Positions 33,076-44,995 of a stretch of 64,000 nucleotides of DNA are shown here, piece by piece; position 1 is the stretch's first letter, and each line of letters starts with the position of its first letter. This DNA comes from Oncomelania hupensis. Lineage: Eukaryota > Mollusca > Gastropoda > Littorinimorpha > Pomatiopsidae. Under the pieces are notes generated by a model that was not told the origin of the DNA, searched no databases, and was given only the letters and a program-made list of their open reading frames with translations. The stretch spans positions 2,294,311-2,358,310 of the forward strand of contig CM072523.1 of assembly GCA_036898135.1 (NCBI GenBank), written 5' to 3'. Made by a program: the position numbers and the translations under genes.

Positions 33076-33867
33076 GTAAGTTACTTCTTTTCTAACATGT
33101 TACTAACTATTTCAAAATGTGATGAAGCTCCATGGGTAACATCTGTGCAGGACCAAACGAGTGATAGAAAATATAGGGAGATAAAACGTTTGTGTAAAAA
33201 CAAATAGATGCCTCGCTCCAAGAAAGGGAATTCCATGAGTATCAATGAAAATATTCGGGACCTACAGCAATGATTATAGTAGAGTCGTTGGCTATTTATA
33301 TCTTTTTCCACTTTAATTCTACTGGCTGTGTTTTGATCTTTTAGCAATTCTACAAACACGGCCATTTTAACTGATAAGGAGGACGTCCTATCTCCTGTCT
33401 TCAGCTACCTGAGGTTCTAAGTTGTTTACAATATAGGCCTACCTTGCAGGCTGCTCATTCATTCATTCATTCATTCATTCATTCATTCGCCCTTGGCCTT
33501 GCATTCATCCATCAGCTAATAACGGTTTTCCGTTTTCATTATATTTACATACAGTAAAATATTGGAAGAATCCAGAATAACAATAAAGTAATTATGCAAT
33601 TAATTTTCTCTGGCTGTCTGCTGGTATGGCCACGTCACCAGATTACCAGGCTTTGCAAAGACCATCCAGCAAGGCACAGTGCAAGGAGGCAGAAGAAGAG
33701 AGAGACAGAAAAAGAGGTGGGAGGACAACATTCGAGAACGGACTGGCTTGACACTGCGCGAAACCATCAGGGTTGCTGTGGACAGAAAAAGATGGAGTAC
33801 GCTGGTTAAACGATCATCTGTGGTGCCCCAACGACCTTCGAGTTATAGGATAGGATTAGGATAGGAT

Positions 33868-33959
<92 letters not shown>

Positions 33960-36900
33960 TTCTCACACATTTAACTTATGTATACATTTTATCACGTCAC
34001 GTACTCCTCCCGACGAGGGTGTAAACAAGAGGTCTAGGTTAAACACGCATGCATCCCACCGCTAGAACTTTAAAGATCCTGTCGTCTGGCCTGTCATGTG
34101 TTGTAACGATGTTTAGTTATTCAACGATTATTCTACTTTTAAAACTGCTGTATTTCACCACTTACACTTTACATCTTAGATGAGGCATTGTTGATCTGCC
34201 TCTTTAGGTATTAACGTCCCTCTCTTAAATTTTTTCTTTGAAATTACTCATTTATTTTATAAGTTGATTGATTGATTGACTGATTTTATACTTTTATTTG
34301 TTGGTTTGTTACCTTCACTAGGTTTACATGTTGTCTTGTTTTTAAATGCAGAATAGATTTATGATGCGTGTGTATCTGTGTGTGGCTGCGTGTGATCAAG
34401 CGCTTTGTGAAGCATTTTATGTTTGAATTGCGCTATACAAAATAAAATTATTAAAATTATTATTATCCTGATCCTCATGTCTAAGGAAGTAAGTGCCAGA
34501 AACCCCAATGTGTTGCTCTTGCTGCTGCCGCACTTTCGCCGAGAAAGCAGCCCAAATTTCGCCCGCTTGGGTTACCAATAAATTCCCAAAATTCCACTCG
34601 GTAATTCTCAAAGAATGTACAGCTTCACAAAGAAGGATCATAACGTCACATCGCTATGTAAAAAGTGATGAGTGATGACAGGTGCGCTTGGCGCGCACCA
34701 AGCGGCGAGTTTGAGCCCTCGATGCAAGGGACGTAATCCTCTGCTTAGCAATGCGTAAACAAACCTTGCTGCAGGACGTTTTTGACCCCTAAACACTAAC
34801 CTTTTGTAGTAAAACGAACTCAGAAATGTTTTATTAATACAAGTAAATACTTTCTCCATTCACATTAATTACCAAAGCTGTTCGATTTATGATCTTATGC
34901 AGACCTATCTATCACACAGTAACTGACCAACCAAAAAGTGTGACATTAAAAACAAACACGGCGTTTGCCTTCCTTATAGATTCATTAGTGCGCAACCACT
35001 TGGCAACAAATCAGCTAATTAATGCAACGCAATTATGTTAATCTATTCAATATTACTGAATTGATCTTTTTGTCTAGTTATTGCCTTGTTTTCTCCTTTA
35101 TATGAAAGTGTGAATCTGCCGATTAATTGAGTACATGACTGCGCGTGTATTAATTTGTTTGTGATATACACATGCAACAGGTTTTTTTTCCTTCTGAGAA
35201 AGCTCGAGTGCATTTATAACTTTTGTCTGAACTTGTTATGAAATCAGGGTTGCTGAGGACAGGGAAAGATGGAGTACGCTGGTTAAACGATCATCTGTGG
35301 TGCCCCTGCGACCTCCGAGTTATGGGATAGGATAGGATAGAATAGGTTATGAAATAACATCATAGTGCATTCCTGTGTAGCCTACTCAGGCCTGTATGTG
35401 TGCAACTGTATGATAGGCATATTTGCCAAGAAAAAGAAATCAGTGACCAGGCATATATTAAGACAGGAAAAAGAAATCATTGACCAGACAGTTAATAAGA
35501 CAGACAAGAAAGTAAAAAGGAACAAAAGGAGTGCCTCACTGAACTTGCATGTCATTTAATTATATTGCAGTACAACATGCAACAAATGAAAACATAGCCA
35601 TGTAAAGTGCCAAAGCACAAAAACATGGCCAAAGGTAATTGAACTATTAGGAAATCTACACACCCACACACACACACACACCCACACAAACACACACACA
35701 CACAAACACACACTTGATTCTGAAGAAGAGGGAGGCGCGGTGGCCGAGTGGTTAGAGCGCTGGCTTGCGGATCTGAAGGTCCCGAGTTCGAGCCCAGGCT
35801 AGGGCGTTGTGTTGTGTCCTTGGAAAAGACACTTTACTCCCGTTTCCTACTCCTTCCGATGAGAGTATAAACCGATGTCTAGTCTGTGTCACATGCATTC
35901 CATCATAACGGACTTTAAAGATCCTGACGCTCATGTCCTAGACGGGTGAGTGCCGGTGACAAGAACACATCCAGCATGTACCTTGGGTAAAGCGCTTCAC
36001 TTGGGGCTGCTGTACTTTCGAAAATGAAAGTGCCCGAATTTCACCTTGGTGATAATAAAGTTGTTAAAATAAATAAAAAATAAAAAAAGAAACATTTTGA
36101 CCATTAATAATTCATATCACTATTCAAAATTATGTGGCATTTGACCCCGCGTGCACTGCGTGGAAAACAATAATACACACAAATATTAATTTTGTCTTTT
36201 ACAGGAACATACGTTGTAAAACAAAGTACATGTACGAAAAATTAATTTTTAAAACAAATTATCTTCTGTGAATTATCTTCTGTGTAGATACACACACAAA
36301 CACACATTTGATTCTCAAGATACAGTTTGACTATTATTATGTACATCGCTATTCAAAAAATTTAGCACATGGCCCCACATCCACTTTGTTTAAAAACATA
36401 GTGTTTAAAAACATAGTGTTTACACATCAATAAACACACACAAGCCTATAAAATAAGTCCAGCTGTGATAAATAGCACGAGTGCACGTAGCAACAAATTA
36501 GTTGAACAGTAATTTAACTGTAGACGAATCGATCGGTTCAAGATGCATTGTTTACAAATTATAATTTGTGACACTCACCTTTTGGGATCCTTCGGAAACC
36601 GGAAGAATGATTGAATCTGTTATTGGTACAGTTGATTGCACTGCAGTGAGTGCCATATTCGCGTTTTTTCGCATGATTGCAACCTCCTCCAGCTTCACGC
36701 ATGTTGTCGGCCATTTTCCCAACGCCAGCCGGCTAGCAAAGTCTCCCACTTGCCGCTTGGGGGCGCTGGGTACTTTCGATTTTGCACACATTTGAGTTAT
36801 GCGCCTTCTTTGTGAAGCTGTACATTCTTTGTTATTCTGTAGCTTGCCGGCCAGTCCTGATGTTATCAACACTACTTTTATCCTGCACTTGCGAGGCCAG

Positions 36901-39709
36901 CTGAACGCCGCTCACATGCCAGCCACAGATTCTCCTGACCAATGGCATTCCAGTCTTGCCTCTTCCGGCTTCAGCATTGCCCGGGAAACCAAGGTCATCA
37001 CTCATGGTTACACAGGCACCGGGACATTGCCCTGGGTCGTTTCCATGGTGCAAGAACTCCTACAGCATGTATGTTTTTGTCGTTGTCGTTGTTGTTTTTG
37101 TCTTTTTGTTTTGAAATAATGTGTGCAGTCTTGTTGTTGTTAATGCTGTGGATGGTGGTGGTGGTTTCTGTTTGGCACGGACCGGTTTTATAGTTATTTG
37201 GGTCCGATGACTTTATATTATTCAGTGGCGTTGCTATGGGAAGAGGGAGGGGGGGGGGGGGGGGGTGTCCAAATTCGAAAGTCCCCCGGGCCCCCAAAGG
37301 AGTGTGCGAAATTTTTTTTTACATTAAATATTAAATATTACGCCACCGCCATGTAATCTTGGTATTCACGTTGTTATATAAGTTAATGAATTTAGACTTA
37401 TATATTTATTAAGTACATTATCTCATGTCATGATGTCGAATGTCAAAATGCAGGGGCCCCCAAAGAGGCCAAGCCCCCCGGAACCCCCAAATCCCTAGCT
37501 ACGCCACTGATATTATTATTAGTTTTTTTGTGTTTCTTGTGAACAGATATTGGTAATTTTTTATGAGAGCTAACTTCTGATTGGTTGAGATGGTCACATG
37601 ACAGCTCACTAATGTACTTTGAACATTTATTCATTCTTTTCTTGACTATACTAAAGATTGGTTGTTCTGGACTTCTCACAGCTGTGTCTGCAGGTATATA
37701 TTGTTTATTATTTGAAATTTATTATAAATGTAACTCTTTTATTAAATGATTATATTATATTGGTAAGTAATACAATTAATAATACATAATTTTTTTATAT
37801 TAGTGTGAAGGATGGATTGAGAAGGAGACGAACATGGTGGTTCACTGTAAACGAACACGGTGGTTCACCTTAATTTTCGAAAAACGAATTGAATTTGGAT
37901 AATTATTTGATTTGAAGTTGAAACTACAATTGCAGTGTATAGTATTAGGTTTATTTGTATGAATGAAATTAATTGGTGTCATTGACGGAATAATCAGTTG
38001 TTATAAAAGTAGTTGTACAATTTGTGTTTATGTTGTGAACTGTATTCGATATGGCTGAGATTTGAATTGTATTGCTGCACTGGTCCCGTCACAGAGAGAA
38101 AGAGCTATAAGTGTAGTGGTCCAAAGAGCGTTTATGTATCAAGAACCTTCGTTGTAATTAACTCCTTTGCCTGCAGAAGTCTATTCCTGCGGGGGCCTCA
38201 AGAATAAGCGCAGCTGACGAAAAAGAAGAAGATAAAAAGGACGGAGAAGCAGACGAAGAAGAAAAAAGAAGAAGAAGAAGAAGAAGAAGAAGAATGGAGA
38301 GGAAGGAGAAGAAGAAGAATGGAGAAGAAGAAGAAGAGGAGGAAGAAGAAGAGGAGGAGGAAGCAACAGCAGCAAAAGAAGAAGAAGACGACGAAAATAG
38401 GAAGAGGAAGAAAGAAGAAGATGACGTCGAAGAAGAGAAGAAGAAGAAGAAGAGAACGCAGAAGGAGAAGATGGAGACGGAGGAATAGAGAACGAGGAGG
38501 AGAGAAGAAAACTGAGGAGAGGCGGACGAGGAGGAAAAAGAAGAGGACGAGAAGGAGATGAGAAGGGAGTCTGAGAAGAGGAGAGGAGAAGGAGAAGGCG
38601 AGAGGAGAAGGAGAGTGAGATTGAGAGGCAGATAAGAGACTAGAGATCCAACATAACTACAGTGTTACTATATATATATATATATATCTATAACTAGTGG
38701 TTTTGTACCATGGCAAGCCAGGGTACACAGGTTGCTGTTTAAAATGTAGACATAGACAACTGTTGTCTGCGAGTTTCATTTGGACGATTTTGCCTTGGCT
38801 TCTAAAAGTATCTTCATTTATTATTTTATTTTTATGATTTTTGGAAAAAAAAAATTAGGCATGATATTTATTGCAATGTACTTACACTTACAGCCGACGC
38901 TGTTGTCAAATGTCGTCTGCAAAGTTATATGTGACGTCACGTTTGGCGCTTGAATGGGATTCTTGCAAGATTGTTTGCGAATGAATTTTTGTGCGCATAG
39001 AAGTATGGATGAAAAAGAAAGTGAACAGGTAACCTTCAGCTGTAAGATTGGTGACATGAGTGCAAAAGTGTTTTGAATGGAAATAAAACAAAATTTGCGG
39101 TATTACGGAACGGCACGTTCTTGACACGGGTTGAATCGGAAGCGCGCGGAATGAGGCTATTGCAGTTTGTGGACATTTTGTTTATTTATTTATCTCAGAA
39201 ACGGTTAAACGTTTGGTAAGGAAATGTCGGCTATAACGATTTCGCTGGTTTTGAGCGCACAGCAGGCCGATCCGCAGCGCCCAGCACCTGCCCAGATCAG
39301 CGTCCATACCGGACAAACTTTACAGTAGAGGCGAAGAAGGACTTCCGGTTAAGCAATTTATATATATATAGATATGTAACTTTCGTTTCTCTCTCTGGCG
39401 ACGGTGAATGGGAATTGTGTGTTATTTGTGAGTGGTGTATATATATTTATTCTGTCCACGAATTTATTCTGCGACATGACGTGAGTAGAAGCAATTGTAT
39501 TTATTCCATTTAATACTTGTTGATTCTGTACTTAGGCTATTTTGTTGATTTATGTTTATCGTTTAATACAGGGTGTGACAGCTTATTTTATTGTTACAAG
39601 TTAGTGAAGTTGAGAGACGGGAAAACACGCAGATTCACGCATACACCCACGCCAATTCTGAAATACCCCTTTTGTTACACTGTTATGTCATTGTTACATT
39701 TCTTCTTAT

Positions 39710-39789
<80 letters not shown>

Positions 39790-42281
39790 TAGATCTATAA
39801 ATCAATACGTTCATTGAAAATCTGTACACATAATGATCTTAGACCAACAACAAGGAACTGATTTATAACCCTGCCATTATTGTGCTTGAGTTTATTAGAT
39901 ACAGAATATAATCTATGCTGGACCATATTATTCACTCTGAGTGTTGCAGGGTGATTACAACGTATTCGTGACGGATTGGAGGCACGGATCTCACGCCACA
40001 TACGGTCAGGCCGTAGCCAACAGCCTATTGGTCGCTTCCCAAATAGCAAAGTTCATCAACAGTCTGCGCACGAGCGAACACCTTGAACCTGCGCGCCTCC
40101 ATCTGATTGGTCACAGCCTTGGCGCACAGGTTTCTGGGAACGCTGGCTCTAGAATTTCCGGGCTGGGGCGAATCAGTGGTGTGTGCTTTTTTCTTGGATT
40201 TTGGGTTTTTTGGCAGCAGCTCTTGAGTCGGAATAGGCCTATATATAACAACAACTAAAGAAATAACAATAAATCACAGTAATTATGATGACGATGTAAT
40301 TGTGTCGATGATATTGATTGATTATGATCACGATGACGACGACGATGACTGATGATAATGATTGATGACGATGATGATAATAATAATAATGATGATGGTT
40401 GATGATGACGACGACGATGATGATGTTGAGGATGATGACGATGACAACTGCGATAGGAAAATTAGATATATTCTAGTTGGTGGTGGTTGAGGTGTTGTTG
40501 CTGTTGCTGCAGCTGTCACTGTTCTTGACTGCGTTGAGAAATTTCCTATTTTCAGTATTATTGAGCTTCTGTACAGTATAATTAAGAAGTGATTCATTGT
40601 CATAAAAGTGCCATTAGAAGGTGTTCGATATCATTAAGAAGTATCCAGTGTCATTAAGAAGTGTCCTGTGTCGTTAAGAAGTGTCATGCGTCGTTAAGAA
40701 GTGTCCTGTGTTAAGAAATGTTCCGAGTCATTAAGACGTGTTCAGTGTCATTAGGAAGTATCCAGTGCCATTATGAAATATCCCGTGTCATTAAGAAGTG
40801 TTCAGTGTCATTAAGAAGTGTTTAGTGTCATTAAGAAGTGTTCAGTGTCATTAAGAGGGTTCAGTGTCATTTAAAAGTGTCCCGTGTCATTAATGAGTGC
40901 CCCATGTCATTACGGTGTTGAATGTCATTAAGGAGCGTCCCATGTAATTAGAAGTGTTCAGTGTCATTAAGAAGTGTCCCATGTCATTACGAAGTGTTCA
41001 GTGTCATCAAGAAGTGTCCCTTGTCATTACGGCGTTCAGTGTCACTAAGAGGTGTTCAGTGTTGTTAAGAAGATTTTTTTTAATTGATGTATCTAACGGT
41101 CTTGTTTGCAGCCCTTGATCCAGCCGAGCCGTACTTTAAAACGGAGCTGACCGATGCCGACAGACTGGACAAGAGTGATGCTCTTTTCGTGGACGTCATT
41201 CACACTGATGGCGAAAACTTCAACGCCCTTCAAGGTAGTGGGCTCCGTATGCTTACAAGTACTTTGAAGTTGTTTGTGACGTTTAATTATTCCCCTTGGT
41301 TACATTATTATACCGTTGGTTTGAGAGCGAGAGAGAGACGTTTGGACGTTTGGACATCGTCCGTTTACTTCCCAAAAAACAACATTCACATGGCAAATAC
41401 AACATTCTTCGGGCCACCAGCCCATAGAAAACATGATTGATCACGTGGTTTTCATATTTACAATGCAAATTTTACAATGTGCATATACAAGTGTCTTTAT
41501 CCATCTCATTAGCTGGAAGTGGAAAGCAACTGTTCATAAAACTGTGTTCTTATCTTTAATGCATGAAAAATAAAGATGCTTAGCCTCCACATATAAAATT
41601 TAGATCCATTCTGCAAGGCAGAAAGCGTCCGCAGTGGGAATGTTAAATATTTTTCTCTCAGTTCGCTATACAGTGAACACTCAATTATAAAATGATCCTC
41701 GTTTTCTATAGCATTACAACAAGAACATAATACATTTCCATCCGTTTCATTAAATGTTAACCTAAAAAATGAGGCTTTCAGAGGTAGAACGCCAATTCTA
41801 AACTTAATTAAACAGTCTCTAAAACATTTTATTTGCATATAATCAAGGTAAGCTTCTGCCTGAAAAAAACATTTTTAAACGCTCTAAAATGCTGATACTT
41901 GTCATTCCTCAGCACAGAACTATCCCATTCTTGCATATAAACGTCCATCATTCTTTGCTTAAATAGGCTGACAAAAGTATTTTCGCATCACACACTCTGC
42001 TGAACCCAAGCATATCCAAATCCCAAGGAGAATAAATTGTTTTTTACTTTAGTTACCCAGCAGTTTTTGCCTTTTTCATCCAGGTTTATTAACATTTTGT
42101 ATGCTTGCTTTGGTAACCTATGTTCACTTAGCTTTAAGAGCTTCAGCCAATAACGTACACAGCGTACCGCACTATTCACAAACAAAGGATAGCGTCCAGT
42201 TTCACCATAAATAAATTTGTTGGGTACTCCCATGGGCACGTTCAAAAATCTTTTACATACAAAAGTATGGACTCTCTCGAT

Positions 42282-42375
<94 letters not shown>

Positions 42376-44964
42376 TGTGTGTACGTGTATTTGTGTGTGT
42401 GTATTTGTGTGTGTTTTGGTGGGGTTTATTTTGCTTCAATCGCAGGGGACCCAACTCCGACATCTGTACCCAGACCGTAGAAAAGACGAGATCCGAGTAA
42501 CAGGACAGTTCCCATAGCAACCACATTTGGAGAACGCCGATCACTGCCTCCTCCAAGGGCACTTAACCTCTCGCCGATTGTCACACACTCCACCCGACCA
42601 CTGCCTTTTTAATTTGGAACATCAATCATTTTAATTTTTAATTTTTTAATTGAAACATTGATGTTGCATATGACGCAGTTCACACGTGCTAAACAAATGG
42701 CGTAATCTCCAGCAATGTTTATTAATGTATTGACGTATTAGTTATTCATTTATTTATATTTATTAATATTTTGTTTCTATTTGGTTTATTTATTTAGGGA
42801 TTATTTCTTATCAGTTTATGTATTTTATTTTCAGGAAAATAATACTCAACAGGTTGAAACCCCAAGCTGAACTAATCATAGCTGAAGAACAAGCAGGATT
42901 CAGGGCAGGGCGAAGTACCACTGAACAGATTTTCAACCTCAGAATAATCTGTGAGAAATACCTACAGCACCAACAATATCTGTATCATATGTTCATAGAC
43001 TTCAAGAAGGCGTTTGACCGAGTCTGGCATGCAGCTTTATGGGCAACAATGAAAGTGTACAACATCAGCCCTAAAATTATTTAAGTCATCAAAAGCCTGT
43101 ATGACAAGGCTACCAGTGCAGTCCTCCATTTTCAACCTCAGAATAATCTGTGAGAAATACCTACAGCACCAACAATATCTGTATCATATGTTCATAGACT
43201 TCAAGAAGGCGTTTGACCGAGTCTGGCATGCAGCTTTATGGGCAACAATGAAAGTGTACATCAGCCCTAAAATTATTTAAGTCATCAAAAGCCTGTATGA
43301 CAAGGCTACCAGTGCAGTCCTCCATAACAGCGTCATCGGGAACTGGTTCAGAACAACAATCGGTGTGCGTCAAGGATGCCTACTCTCTCCAACACTCTTT
43401 AACATCTTCCTAGAGGGCATCATGTCAGATGCTCTTGCAGATCACGAAGGCACAGTCAGCATAGGGGGTAGAGCAATCTCAAATCTTCGTTTTGCGGATG
43501 ACATTGATGGATTGGCTGGAGAGGAACAAGAACTTGAACAGCTGGTACAGAGGCTTGACACCACCTCCAGAGCTTATGGAATGGAAATAAGTGCAGAGAA
43601 GACCAAAATGATGACCAACAACACCAATGGCATCAACACGGACATCAAAGTCCAAGGCCAATCCCTCAACACAGTGTATAGCTTCAAATTTTTGGGAGCC
43701 ATTGTGTCAGATAATGGGTCCCGACAGGAAGTCCTCTCCAGGATCGCACAAACAACTGCTGCCCTGACAAGATTGAAGCCCATTTGGAAAGACAGGACCA
43801 TCAGTCTACATTCCAAAGTAAGACTGCTGCGCTCCCTTGTCATCTCCATCTTCCTATATGCTTGCGAAGCATGGACCCTCACAGCAGATCTCCAACGAAG
43901 AATACAAAGCATGGAGATGAGGTGCTACAGAAGACTTCTGGGCATTTCCTATACCCAACACATTACTAACGACGAAGTCCGACAGACCATCACACAAGCC
44001 CTTGGACAACACGATGACCTGCTCACAGTGGTGAAGAAATGGAAACTCCGATGGTATGGCCACGTCACCAGATCATCAGGCCTTGCAAAGACCATTCTGC
44101 GAGGCACAGTTCAAGGAGGTAGAAGAAGAGGGAGACCGAAAAAGAGGTGGGAGGACAACATTCGAGAATGGACTTGTTTGACACTGAGCGAAGCCATCAG
44201 GGCTGCTGAGGACAGAGAAAGATGGAGTATGCTGGTTAAACGATCATCTGTGGTGCCCCTACGACCTCCAGATTTCGGGACAGGATAGGATAGGATAGTT
44301 TATGTATTTATTAATTTAATATATTTATTTACCTTGTCTTTTGCAGTTTTTGGACTGAAAGACTGGTGGGTCATATTATTTATTTATTTATTTAATGTAT
44401 TTAATTTATTTACCTGGTTTCTTGCAGGTTACGGACTGATAGACCCAGTAGGTCACGTGGATTTTTATCCCAATGGTGGGGTGGACCAGCCTGGATGCAC
44501 GGATAACGCTGTGTCAGGACTTCTGGGCATTCTACAAGGTTAGTGCTGTTTATTTCATAGTTTGTATACAGCTCTTCTCCAGCTCAAGAGTGCTCAAGGC
44601 ACTGGCCGATACAGGATCTAACTCATGCTGCTCGATGCACCCACTTGCCGCTTTTGGGTGCATCGTCTGACGCCCAGACCATTGAGCAGCATACGTGTGA
44701 TTATATTTAAGCAATTAGGCATTACTTAACATGCATTAGACATTTTATAAGTGTTTTTCAATTTTCGGAAATAACAGACACAAAATATGTTATTATATAA
44801 GCAAATTATTAGTCAGTTCTTAACGTGAATGAGACAGTTAAAGGTGTTTATGCGTGTTGATCTATGGTTTTGATTGACTTTAACGTACTCTCCTGGGGCC
44901 AGTTTGATGAACGAATGTAAGGAACGTATAGGCGACTGTTACATTATAAAAGAAATTGCTCTTA

Positions 44965-44995
<31 letters not shown>

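Noticed and set aside
35731..35805. Free-standing tRNA gene
   Set aside because: The tRNA-like head is followed by a SINE body shared with other loci, so it is a retroposon promoter rather than a tRNA gene.
38294..38561. Glu/Lys/Arg-rich frames
   Set aside because: Produced by a purine-only repeat tract in a lipase intron.
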